Source: Methylosinus sp. LW4 (GTDB taxonomy: Bacteria; Pseudomonadota; Alphaproteobacteria; Rhizobiales; Beijerinckiaceae). Taken from it: DNA of 64,000 nt. The position numbers and the translations under genes were made by a program. Shown in pieces: positions 1 through 7,883 of the stretch (position 1 is its first letter; the number at the start of each line of letters is the position of its first letter). Location: assembly GCF_000379125.1 (NCBI RefSeq), contig NZ_KB900626.1:1025748-1089747 (forward strand), given 5' to 3'. The notes under the pieces are model-generated. The model did no database searches. It was not told the origin of the DNA and saw only the letters and a program-made list of their open reading frames with translations.

Positions 1-50
1 GCGAGGCTGAAAGCGAGGAGCAAGGTCGAGCGAAGCATGACGAACTCCGA

Positions 51-1124
51 TCAATAATGAGTTTGCGGCAGACGGCGCTGCGTCGGCTCCTGATAGGCGA
101 TATCGACCGGATGCCCGGCCTTGTGGTCGAAGGCGACGGTGCGCTGGTCATTGTCCCAGAGCTGATAGCGCGCGGTGACGCGGCCCGAGCCTATGTCGAT
201 CAGCTGCCAGCCGGTGGCGTCGCGCTCGAAGAAAGGATCGGCGCGATTCATCGGAATGGTGAGCACGGGCAGATGGCTCTCGGCCTGCGCATAGCTCTGC
301 GGATAGGGCCAGGGCCAGGCGGTGGCCATCACCGAATTGAAGCTGATGTTGCCGATCTGATTATATTGGATCTGATGGACATGGCCGTAGATGACGTTCA
401 CGCTGTCGAAAGGCGCGAGCAGCGCCTGCACATCCTCGGCGTCGTCGGTCCAGAAATTCCAGCCCTTGTAGATCTTCTGCAGCGGCGAATGGGAGAAGAC
501 GACGATCGGCGTTTTCTTGTCCAGCTTGGCGAGATCATTGGCGAGCCATTTGCGCTGCTTGTCGCCGACCATGAAGGGCGAGCCGTTCGGATTGTCGAGC
601 CCCGCCATTTCCAGCATGCGCTGCTCGGCTGTCGGCCAGCGATGGAAGGTCCATTGCTCGCTCGTCAAAATCGAGTTCAGCACGATGAAATGCACGCCCT
701 TATGGTCGAAGCTGTAATAATGCGGGCCGTAGAGCTTGCTCCAATAATCGCCGAGATCGAGATAATAATCGTGCTCGCCCATGACGGCGTGCAGCTTGCC
801 TTTCAGCTTGGAGAGAATCTCGGCGCCGTGGTCCAGCTCCTCGCGCTTGCCGAGCTGGGCGAGATCGCCGCCGAAGATGACGAAATCCGATTCCGGCTTC
901 ACCAGATTGGCCTCGGCGACGGCGCGCTTCAGCCCCTGATCCCAATTGCGCACGAAGCTCGCGCCCTTGATCTGCTGAATATGCGCGTCGGAAATATAGG
1001 TGAAGGTGAAATCCTCGCGCTCCCCGCCGAAGGCGAGCGTGACCATGCTGATCGGCAGAGTGGTCAGCGCCGCGCCGGCGCCGGCTCCCGCCAGCACGCT
1101 GCGCCTGGTGACGAATTCGCTCAT
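51..1124 (-). CDS. Tat-exported calcineurin-like metallophosphoesterase
   Basis: Predicted 357-residue phosphoesterase. The start at 1124 is chosen because GGAGCGGAGCAG precedes it and because it opens a twin-arginine signal (TRRSVLAGAG, residues 6-15) followed by a hydrophobic stretch. The family's metal motifs are in order: SDAH (Asp46, His48), GGDL, GEHD (the usual GNHD with Asn replaced by Glu), FSHSP and GHVH. It probably hydrolyses a phosphomonoester or diester in the periplasm; the substrate is unknown. Its start lies 40 bases after the stop of the dihaem protein gene at 1165-2301, so the two form an operon. A longer reading frame reaches upstream to 1340 but overlaps that gene and has no better ribosome site. 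Confidence 0.85.
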   Translation of the reverse strand: MSEFVTRRSVLAGAGAGAALTTLPISMVTLAFGGEREDFTFTYISDAHIQQIKGASFVRNWDQGLKRAVAEANLVKPESDFVIFGGDLAQLGKREELDHGAEILSKLKGKLHAVMGEHDYYLDLGDYWSKLYGPHYYSFDHKGVHFIVLNSILTSEQWTFHRWPTAEQRMLEMAGLDNPNGSPFMVGDKQRKWLANDLAKLDKKTPIVVFSHSPLQKIYKGWNFWTDDAEDVQALLAPFDSVNVIYGHVHQIQYNQIGNISFNSVMATAWPWPYPQSYAQAESHLPVLTIPMNRADPFFERDATGWQLIDIGSGRVTARYQLWDNDQRTVAFDHKAGHPVDIAYQEPTQRRLPQTHY

Positions 1125-1164
1125 CTGCTCCGCTCCCTTGTCGTGACCGCGTGGCGCGGCGCGC

Positions 1165-2301
1165 TCATCTCGTTTTGGCGCCGAAATAGGCCGGCGTGGT
1201 GAGCGTTTCCATGAAGGCGACGAGATCGTCCATCTGCTGCTCGGAGAGATTGAGAGGACGAATGCCGCCGGAGAGATAGTCGTTGACCTGGGCTGGATCG
1301 CCCTCGCTGCGTCCGCCATTATTGTAGTGCTTGACGACATCCTTCAGAGTCTTCAGCGAGCCGTCGTGCATATAGGGCGCTGTCACCGCGACATTGCGCA
1401 GGGTGGGCGTCTTGAAGGCGCCGATCACGTCGAATTGATCGGTGACGGCGAAGCGACCGAGCTCGGAGGTTTTGGGATCGGTCAGCACGGCCTTGTCCAC
1501 GTCCGCGCCTTTCGCCTTGGCGTTAAGGAATTCGGCGGAGAGTCGAGGCACGTCGAATTGCGCCCGATTGATGCCGACGCCGATATTGTGGAAGCGATTA
1601 TCGGTGAACAGCGCCTGAGTCTGCTCGATCACATGGCAGGAGACGCAGCGGCCCTGGCCGACGAACACCTCGAAGCCGCGCTTGGCGGCCTCCGATATCG
1701 CATTCTCCTCATTGCCGAAGCGCCAGCGGTCGAAAGGCGAATCGCCGGCGATGACTGTGCGCTCATAGGCGGCGATGGCCTTCTTCACCTCCTCCATCGT
1801 CACGCCGTCGCCGGTCTTGCCGAAGGCCTTTTTGAACAGCTCGACATAGAAGGGATCGGACCGCGCGATGAGCAGAATGGGCTCATGCGTCGGCAGGCCC
1901 ATCTCGACCGGATTGAGGAAGGGATGCTGCGACTGATCCTCGAGCGTAGGCGAGCGGCCGTCCCAGAAAAAGGAGGTGAAATAGGCCGCGTTTATCACCG
2001 TCGGGGCGTTGCGCGTTCCGGTCTTCTTGCCGACGCCCTCGGATGTGCGCAGCGGGCTGTCGGTGAAGGCGTGATCGTCCTTGTGGCAGGTGGCGCAGGC
2101 GACCGCGCCGTCCGAGGAGAAGCGTAGATCGTGGAACAGGCGATTGCCCAGCGCGATCTTGTCCGCCGTCTGCGGATTGTCCTGCGGGATCGTCACCGGG
2201 GGAAGCCCCAGCGGCTCGGCGACGCCGACCCCCGCGAAACCGAGCCCCGAAAGACTGAGCATTGCCGCGAGCGTCGTCGCGGCGCGCTTGCGCACGGCCA
2301 T
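1165..2301 (-). CDS. MauG-like dihaem cytochrome c peroxidase family protein
   Basis: 378 residues with an N-terminal signal peptide and two c-haem sites, CATCH (69-73) and CVSCH (219-223), so a periplasmic dihaem protein. The C-terminal block APYMHDG followed by HYNNGG is the MauG/SapE style. Tyr326 of HYNNGG sits about where bacterial CcpA proteins have the Met ligand of the high-potential haem, and where MauG and MbnH use Tyr; that alignment is my inference. It may therefore be an oxidative protein-modifying enzyme rather than a peroxidase. First gene of an operon with the metallophosphoesterase, and divergent from a classical dihaem peroxidase at 2688. Confidence 0.85.
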   Translation of the reverse strand: MAVRKRAATTLAAMLSLSGLGFAGVGVAEPLGLPPVTIPQDNPQTADKIALGNRLFHDLRFSSDGAVACATCHKDDHAFTDSPLRTSEGVGKKTGTRNAPTVINAAYFTSFFWDGRSPTLEDQSQHPFLNPVEMGLPTHEPILLIARSDPFYVELFKKAFGKTGDGVTMEEVKKAIAAYERTVIAGDSPFDRWRFGNEENAISEAAKRGFEVFVGQGRCVSCHVIEQTQALFTDNRFHNIGVGINRAQFDVPRLSAEFLNAKAKGADVDKAVLTDPKTSELGRFAVTDQFDVIGAFKTPTLRNVAVTAPYMHDGSLKTLKDVVKHYNNGGRSEGDPAQVNDYLSGGIRPLNLSEQQMDDLVAFMETLTTPAYFGAKTR

Positions 2302-2687
2302 GTCTTCCTCCCCGTCGCGCCTGTCGGATAGGAGCCGCTTCTTTTCTCGGCGCGATGGCCATGATCCTGCCCGGAATTTCTCTCATCGGCAAGGCGCCTC
2401 GCGCCCGAGCGCATGTTTTTGTCTTGGCCTTCGCCAGTAACATCGGCTGTGCGGCGCAACAAATATTGCCATAGCCGAGCGCAAGAAAATCATCTGAGCG
2501 CAGGTCGGCGTCATCAATTCGACATGACCGGAAAAATCGTCGAGCTATAGTTGCAATTACATGATTTCTCCCATTTTGGCGCATTATCGCCTTTGCCCGT
2601 GAGCCCAGCTTGTGGTAGGCGGGCGGCGGTTCGGGCCTCGGCTGTTCGCAGCGCAAGCTCGATCCCCATCGGAGGAGCCCTGGGAAA
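2302..2687. other. Divergent intergenic region between two dihaem protein genes
   Basis: 386 bases without a convincing gene. About 2455-2600 is clearly more AT-rich than the surroundings and must carry the promoters of both flanking genes, but I cannot pick reliable -35/-10 pairs. GGAGGAG at 2671-2677 is the ribosome site of the rightward peroxidase gene. Short reading frames here are overlaps of the neighbours. Confidence 0.5.
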
Positions 2688-3752
2688 ATGTCACGAGCAT
2701 TCATCGCTGCGCTGAGCGCGCTGGCGCTGGTCCCTTTCGCCGCGGTCGCTGGCGATCTGCGGTCGGACGCCAACGCCGTTTTCAAGCCGATCACCCCGGC
2801 CGCGGCCACAAAGGCGGTCAAGAACAACGACGTCACACCTGCCAAGATCGAGCTCGGCAAGCAGCTGTTCTTCGATCCGCGCATTTCCTCGAGCCAGCTC
2901 ATCAGCTGCAACTCGTGCCATAATCTGAGCCTCGGCGGCGTCGACGCCGGCTCGACCTCCATCGGCCATGGCTGGCAGAAGGGTCCGCGCCGCGCGCCGA
3001 CCGTTCTCAACGCCGTGTTCAACGTCGCCCAGTTCTGGGACGGCCGCGCCGAGGATCTGAAGGCCCAGGCCAAGGGCCCGGTGCAGGCCGGCGTCGAGAT
3101 GAACAACACGCCCGCCAATGTCGAGGCGACGCTGAACAGCATTCCGGCCTATGTCGCCTCCTTCCAGAAGGCCTTCCCCGGCGACAACAAGCCGGCGAGC
3201 TTCGACAATTTCGCCAAGGCGATCGAGGCCTTCGAATCGACTCTGGTGACGCCCAATTCGCGCCTCGACAAATTCCTCGGCGGCGACGAGGCGGCGCTGG
3301 ACGCGACGCAGAAGAAGGGCCTGCGCCTCTTCCTCGACAAGGGCTGTGGCGGCTGCCACGACGGCGTGAACGCCGGCGGCGGCGGCTACACGCAGTTCGG
3401 CGCGGTGGAGAAGCCGGCGGCGGCCATTCTGCCGGAAGCTGACAAGGGCCGTTTCAACGTCACCAAGAGCCCGGCGGACGTCTTCTCCTTCCGCGTCGCG
3501 CCGCTGCGCAATGTGGCGCTGCGCGCTCCCTACTTCCACACCGGCCAGGTGTGGACTCTGGAGGAGGCGGTCAATGTCATGGCGAAATCGCAGCTCGGCC
3601 TCGAGCTGGCGCCGGACGAGACCACGGCCATAGTCGCCTTCCTCGGCGCGCTGACCGGCGATCAGCCCAAGGTCGAATATCCGGTCCTGCCGGGCCGCAC
3701 CAATGCGACGCCTCAGCCGCAGCAGGAGCTCGCCGCGAAGCACGCTCACTGA
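2688..3752 (+). CDS. Dihaem cytochrome c peroxidase (bacterial CcpA type)
   Basis: 354 residues: signal peptide to about residue 22, then two haem c sites CNSCH (74-78) and CGGCH (220-224). The segments FWDGRAEDL, APYFHTGQVW and AVNVMAKSQLG are those of classical bacterial cytochrome c peroxidases; Met298 corresponds to the axial Met of the electron-transfer haem. Known role of the family: periplasmic reduction of hydrogen peroxide with electrons from cytochrome c or cupredoxin. The ribosome site GGAGGAG lies 10 bases before the ATG. The last residues include a short His-containing tail. A strong terminator follows at 3778, so it is probably monocistronic. Confidence 0.9.
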   Translation: MSRAFIAALSALALVPFAAVAGDLRSDANAVFKPITPAAATKAVKNNDVTPAKIELGKQLFFDPRISSSQLISCNSCHNLSLGGVDAGSTSIGHGWQKGPRRAPTVLNAVFNVAQFWDGRAEDLKAQAKGPVQAGVEMNNTPANVEATLNSIPAYVASFQKAFPGDNKPASFDNFAKAIEAFESTLVTPNSRLDKFLGGDEAALDATQKKGLRLFLDKGCGGCHDGVNAGGGGYTQFGAVEKPAAAILPEADKGRFNVTKSPADVFSFRVAPLRNVALRAPYFHTGQVWTLEEAVNVMAKSQLGLELAPDETTAIVAFLGALTGDQPKVEYPVLPGRTNATPQPQQELAAKHAH

Positions 3753-3777
3753 GCCGCTTCTCGCCCGACATCGAAGA

Positions 3778-3808
3778 GCCTCCGCGCATCGCCGCGCGGA
3801 GGCTTTTT
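3778..3808 (+). terminator. Rho-independent terminator after the peroxidase gene
   Basis: Perfect 10-bp stem GCCTCCGCGC / GCGCGGAGGC (3778-3787 with 3794-3803), a six-base loop and a run of five T directly after it. Lies 25 bases past the stop codon at 3752. Confidence 0.9.
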
Positions 3809-3877
3809 CTATGGCGCGCGGCATTCTACCTTCGCCCATCACGCCTTCGACGAGGCTATCGAGACTGGAGCCGCGCC

Positions 3878-5356
3878 ATGGATCGCTCACGCGTTTGGAC
3901 ACAGGCACGCATTTCGACACGATCGCGAATTTTCGCCGGAGCGGCGCTCTTGCCGCTGCTCTTCGGCCTTTCCGGCCCCGCAACGGCGGAGGCGCGAAAC
4001 CCTTTCGCCGCCATCGGCCATATCGTCGTGATCTACACGGAGAATCGCAGCTTCGATAATGTCTTCGGCCTCTATCCCGGCGCCGATGGACTCGGCATAG
4101 GCGCGGATCGTTTCGTCCAGGTCGATGTCGACGGCAGGCCTTTCGGCGAGCTGCCGCCGATCCGTGGCGAGAAGGGCGTCGACTCCCGCTTTCCCGCGGT
4201 TCTTCCCAATGCGCCTTTCGCGATCGACGCTTTTCTGCCCAATGCGGAGAAGACGCCCGATCTGACGCATGACTTCTTCCAGGAGAAGGAGCAGATCGAC
4301 GGCGGCAAGATGGATCGCTTCGCCGCCGTTTCCGGCGCCGGCGGCCTGGTGATGGGCTATTACGACGGCCGCTCGCTGGCGCAATGGCGGCTCGCGCAGG
4401 AGTTCACGCTCGCCGATCATTTCTTCCACGGCTTCTTCGGCGGCTCCTTCGTCAATCACATGTTCCTCGTCTGCGCCTGCGCGCCGACCTTTCCTTCGGC
4501 GCCGCCGTCGCTGATCGCCGAGGCCGATGAGGCGACCGGCCTTCTGGCCCGTGCGCCGGATTCGCCGAAGAGCGCGCGCATCGGCCCGCCGCGCTACAAA
4601 AAGTCCGGGCCCGTGACCAGCGACGGCTTCGTGATCAGCACGATGCAGCCGCCGACCCCGCTCTCGCCGCTCGAATCCCCGTCGGGCGTCGGCCTGCCGC
4701 CGCAGACTCAGCCGACGATCGGCGATCGCCTTTCCGAGCAAGGCGTCTCATGGGCGTGGTACGCCGGCGGCTGGAACGATATGCGGGCCGGGCGCATCCG
4801 CCAGCGCGAGGCGCCGGAATATTTTCAGACGCATCACCAGCCCTTCCTCTATTTCGCCAATTTCGCGCCCGGAACGCCGGCGCGCGAGCAGCATTTGAAG
4901 GACGCCGACGATTTCTTCGCGGCGGCGGAGGCGGGGACGCTGCCCGCCGTGTCCTTCTACAAGCCGGTCGGCAAGTTCAACGAGCATCCCAATTACGCCG
5001 ATCTGAAAACCGGCGACGCCCATCTCGCCGACGTCGTCGCGCGTCTGCGGCGCAGCCCCAATTGGAAAGACATGCTGGTCATCGTCACCGCCGACGAGAA
5101 CGGCGGCGCCTGGGATCATGTCGCGCCGCCGCAGATCGACCGCTTCGGTCCCGGAACGCGCGTGCCGACGCTGATCCTCTCGCCCTTCGCGAAAAAGGGA
5201 TTCGTCGACCACACGAGCTATGACACGTCGTCGATTCTGGCGACGATCGAGACGCGCTTCGGATTGGCGCCGCTCACCGCGCGCGACAAGGGCGCCGCGG
5301 ACCTGCGCAATGCGTTGGACGCTGTGGCTTCCGAGCCGGCGAGAGCCGCCCGCTGA
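3878..5356 (+). CDS. Secreted phosphoesterase of the phospholipase C / acid phosphatase family (PF04185 type)
   Basis: 492 residues from the ATG at 3878, which opens a signal peptide (hydrophobic core GAALLPLLFGLSG, cleavage near ATAEA). The N-terminal metal and catalytic region shows IYTENRSFDNVFG, and the C-terminal half carries TADENGGAWDHV, both hallmarks of the family that includes phospholipase C and acid phosphatase AcpA. It probably releases phosphate from an organic ester in the periplasm or outside the cell. An in-frame extension back to 3551 runs through the preceding peroxidase gene and terminator, so it was rejected. Confidence 0.85.
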   Translation: MDRSRVWTQARISTRSRIFAGAALLPLLFGLSGPATAEARNPFAAIGHIVVIYTENRSFDNVFGLYPGADGLGIGADRFVQVDVDGRPFGELPPIRGEKGVDSRFPAVLPNAPFAIDAFLPNAEKTPDLTHDFFQEKEQIDGGKMDRFAAVSGAGGLVMGYYDGRSLAQWRLAQEFTLADHFFHGFFGGSFVNHMFLVCACAPTFPSAPPSLIAEADEATGLLARAPDSPKSARIGPPRYKKSGPVTSDGFVISTMQPPTPLSPLESPSGVGLPPQTQPTIGDRLSEQGVSWAWYAGGWNDMRAGRIRQREAPEYFQTHHQPFLYFANFAPGTPAREQHLKDADDFFAAAEAGTLPAVSFYKPVGKFNEHPNYADLKTGDAHLADVVARLRRSPNWKDMLVIVTADENGGAWDHVAPPQIDRFGPGTRVPTLILSPFAKKGFVDHTSYDTSSILATIETRFGLAPLTARDKGAADLRNALDAVASEPARAAR

Positions 5357-5388
5357 CGGGCGCCGCGCCGCGGCTCAAGTCATTCTGT

Positions 5389-5423
5389 CACAGCCTGGAC
5401 GGGGAGGGCCGTCTGAGGCTGTG
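5389..5423 (+). terminator. Possible hairpin terminator after the phosphoesterase gene
   Basis: CACAGCCT (5389-5396) pairs with AGGCTGTG (5416-5423), with an ACGG/CCGT pairing nested inside. There is no T run, so it is only a candidate. It separates the phosphoesterase gene from the pmo promoter region. Confidence 0.3.
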
Positions 5424-5943
5424 GCGCCTGATCTATAGGCGTTGCTGAAATTTATAAGTGCTGAATTAAAAGGATTTATATGCGGATAGTGCGGCTCCGG
5501 CGACAACCGCCGCGGGTGGGAGCGCCCGAAAGTGCGGCGCCGCATAAACTACCTGATAGCGTGCTAGATACCATTCTATAGATTATTTTGACCCACCCTA
5601 TTGGATATTGTCATTACGAGGCGGAACGGAAATGGTTGCGGCTCGCCGGACGAGGGCGTTTTGGATGTTTTGGCGCTGGGAGGCGCCGGGGGGCTGGGGC
5701 TTTCGTTTCGCGCGGCGGTTTCGAGAAAAATTCGTCTCCGAGCAAAGAAGAAGAACGCCGTCGGCGGGTCCTTTTGGAGGGGTCGTCAGGCGGTGAGAAC
5801 GGGAGGTCGGGAGAGCGGCGCGCCGAGGGCGAGGCCGCGGCAACGACAATCAACCGTTGGAGACGAAGGCGCGTGCCGAGCAGGGAGGCGGGACGCGGCG
5901 AAATCGCTTCGAGAATCCCTGGGAGCACTTAGGAGGAATTGAG
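5424..5943 (+). promoter_or_regulatory. pmoCAB promoter region and long 5' leader
   Basis: 520 bases with no supported gene. The part 5440-5620 is markedly AT-rich for this genome and contains weak sigma-70-like boxes (TTGCTG at 5442-5447; TTGACC at 5588-5593), so transcription most likely starts here. From about 5640 to 5930 the sequence turns purine- and G-rich, with several G runs, giving an untranslated leader of roughly 300 bases or more. AGGAGG at 5931-5936 is the ribosome site of pmoC. The exact start site cannot be read from sequence. Copper-dependent control of pmo genes is known in methanotrophs, but no operator is obvious here. Confidence 0.55.
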
Positions 5944-6714
5944 ATGAGCGTAACGACAGAGACATCGGCCGGCGCAGCCGCCGGCTCAGATGCCATCGTG
6001 GACCTGAAGGGCATGTGGATCGGCGTTGCCGTCCTCAATGTTTTCTACCTCTTCATCCGCATCTATGAGCAGATCTTCGGCTGGCGCGCGGGCCTCGACT
6101 CGTTCGCTCCCGAGTTCCAGACCTATTGGCTGACGATGCTGTGGACGGAAATTCCGCTCGAGCTCGTGGCTGGTCTGGGCCTCGCCGGCTATCTGTGGAA
6201 GACCCGCGACCGCAATGTCGACGCGGTTTCTCCGCGTGAGGAGCTTCGCCGTCACGTCGTGCTGCTGCAGTGGCTGACGGTCTACTCGGTGGCCATCTAC
6301 TGGGGCGCCAGCTTCTTCACGGAGCAGGACGGCACCTGGCATATGACCGTGATTCGCGACACGGACTTCACGCCGTCGCACATCATCGAGTTCTATCTCA
6401 GCTATCCGATCTACTCGATCTTCGGCGTCGGCTCGTTCTTCTACGCCAAGACCCGCATTCCGTTCTTCGCGCACGGCTATTCGCTGGCGTTCCTGATCGT
6501 GGCCATCGGCCCGTTCATGATCATCCCGAACGTCGGCCTGAACGAGTGGGGCCACACCTTCTGGTTCATGGAAGAGCTGTTCGTCGCTCCGCTGCATTGG
6601 GGCTTCGTGTTCTTCGGCTGGATGGCGCTGGGCGTGTTCGGCGTGGTCCTTCAGATCCTGGCCGGCGTGAAGCGCCTGCTGGGCAAGGACGGCGTTGCGG
6701 CGCTGATCGGCTGA
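5944..6714 (+). CDS. pmoC: Particulate methane monooxygenase subunit C
   Basis: 256-residue polytopic membrane subunit of pMMO, the copper enzyme that oxidises methane to methanol in intracytoplasmic membranes. The metal ligands known from Methylococcus capsulatus are all present, with a numbering offset of 27: Asp129, His133 and His146 for the CuC site, and Asn200, His204 and His218 for the CuD site, in NEWGHTFWFMEELF. The ATG at 5944 follows AGGAGG with an ideal gap; an upstream in-frame start at 5857 lies in the leader and lacks a ribosome site. First gene of pmoCAB. Codon choice in all three pmo genes is more biased towards ctg, gtt, ggt and gct codons than in most neighbours, as expected for very high expression. 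Confidence 0.98.
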   Translation: MSVTTETSAGAAAGSDAIVDLKGMWIGVAVLNVFYLFIRIYEQIFGWRAGLDSFAPEFQTYWLTMLWTEIPLELVAGLGLAGYLWKTRDRNVDAVSPREELRRHVVLLQWLTVYSVAIYWGASFFTEQDGTWHMTVIRDTDFTPSHIIEFYLSYPIYSIFGVGSFFYAKTRIPFFAHGYSLAFLIVAIGPFMIIPNVGLNEWGHTFWFMEELFVAPLHWGFVFFGWMALGVFGVVLQILAGVKRLLGKDGVAALIG

Positions 6715-6967
6715 TCGCAGCCTGACACTCGGCCGCCCGCTCTGCGGACGGCCGCCTCCGGCGAATGAAATTTCCGAATGCTCTCGGAACGAAGGCTTCG
6801 TTCGGACGGCCGCGCAGCGGCGGTTCGGACGGGGTCTCGGGGAGCGGGGGAGAGGGCGGCCGCCGGGGACGCAAGCTTTAAGGACAATCCGGCGCGAGAG
6901 AGCCGGAGGCAGGTCTCGAGACGCCGGCGCGAAGACGCCGGGCGGACAGACACCAAGGAGAAGAGTG
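6715..6967 (+). other. pmoC-pmoA spacer with hairpin
   Basis: 253-base G-rich spacer. GAACGAA (6787-6793) and TTCGTTC (6797-6803) form a tight hairpin that could take part in processing or stabilising the pmo message. AAGGAG at 6955-6960 is the pmoA ribosome site. No gene is seen. Confidence 0.45.
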
Positions 6968-7726
6968 ATGTCTACATCGAAGAGCGGGGGGGCTATCGGG
7001 CCTTTCCATTCTGTCGCGGAAGCGGCGGGATGCGTTAAGACCTCCGATTGGCTGATTCTGACGCTGCTGTTTCTGGCAGTGCTGGGCGGCTATCATATTC
7101 ACTTCATGCTGACGGCCGGCGACTGGGACTTCTGGGTCGACTGGAAAGACCGTCGTATGTGGCCGACGGTCATCCCGATCCTGGGCGTGACCTTCGCGGC
7201 TGCGGCTCAGGCGTTCCTGTGGGAGAACTTCCGTCTCCCGTTCGGCGCGACCTTCGCGGTTCTGGGTCTGCTCATCGGCGAGTGGATCAACCGTTACGTG
7301 AACTTCTGGGGCTGGACCTATTTCCCGATCAGCCTGGTGTTCCCGTCCGCTCTGGTCGTTCCGGCTCTGTGGCTGGACATCATCCTGCTGCTGTCGGGCT
7401 CCTATGTGATCACGGCTGTGGTCGGCGCCCTGGGCTGGGGTCTGCTGTTCTACCCGAACAACTGGCCGGCGATCGCCGCCTTCCATCAGGCGACGGAGCA
7501 GCATGGTCAGCTGATGTCTCTGGCTGATCTGATCGGCCTCCACTTCGTCCGCACCTCGATGCCGGAATACATCCGCATGGTCGAGCGCGGCACGCTGCGC
7601 ACCTTCGGTAAGGACGTCGTGCCGGTGGCCGCGTTCTTCTCGGGCTTCGTGTCGATGCTCGTGTACTTCCTGTGGTGGTTCGTCGGTAAGTGGTACTCCA
7701 CCACGAAGGTGATCACCAAGATCTGA
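6968..7726 (+). CDS. pmoA: Particulate methane monooxygenase subunit A
   Basis: 252 residues, the standard PmoA length, with about seven membrane segments. The conserved blocks GDWDFWVDWKDRRMWPT and NFWGWTYFPISLVFPSALV identify PmoA, the usual marker gene of methanotrophs, and the sequence is clearly of the type II (Methylosinus/Methylocystis) kind. The ATG at 6968 is preferred over the GTG three bases upstream because AAGGAG (6955-6960) is better spaced. Middle gene of the operon, between long spacers to pmoC and pmoB. Confidence 0.98.
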   Translation: MSTSKSGGAIGPFHSVAEAAGCVKTSDWLILTLLFLAVLGGYHIHFMLTAGDWDFWVDWKDRRMWPTVIPILGVTFAAAAQAFLWENFRLPFGATFAVLGLLIGEWINRYVNFWGWTYFPISLVFPSALVVPALWLDIILLLSGSYVITAVVGALGWGLLFYPNNWPAIAAFHQATEQHGQLMSLADLIGLHFVRTSMPEYIRMVERGTLRTFGKDVVPVAAFFSGFVSMLVYFLWWFVGKWYSTTKVITKI

Positions 7727-7883
7727 TCTGCCGCAAGGCGACGGATCGCGATCCCTCACGCGAGGAGGGGCGGCTGCGAAGGGCTCCTTAGAAGAGAGCC
7801 CGGGAGAGCCGCTCCGGCAAGGACGACAGCGGACGATCGGCCCGACGGGCCGGTCCGCGAAGAGAAACTTGGGAGGTTGTTCC

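Noticed and set aside
57..1202. 381-codon plus-strand reading frame over the metallophosphoesterase gene
   Set aside because: Antisense shadow of a gene with clear motifs; the translation has no family features. High GC makes such frames common.
5588..5942. Several overlapping frames in the pmo leader
   Set aside because: They are short, overlapping on both strands, low in complexity (Arg/Gly-rich) and lack ribosome sites; the region fits a leader better.
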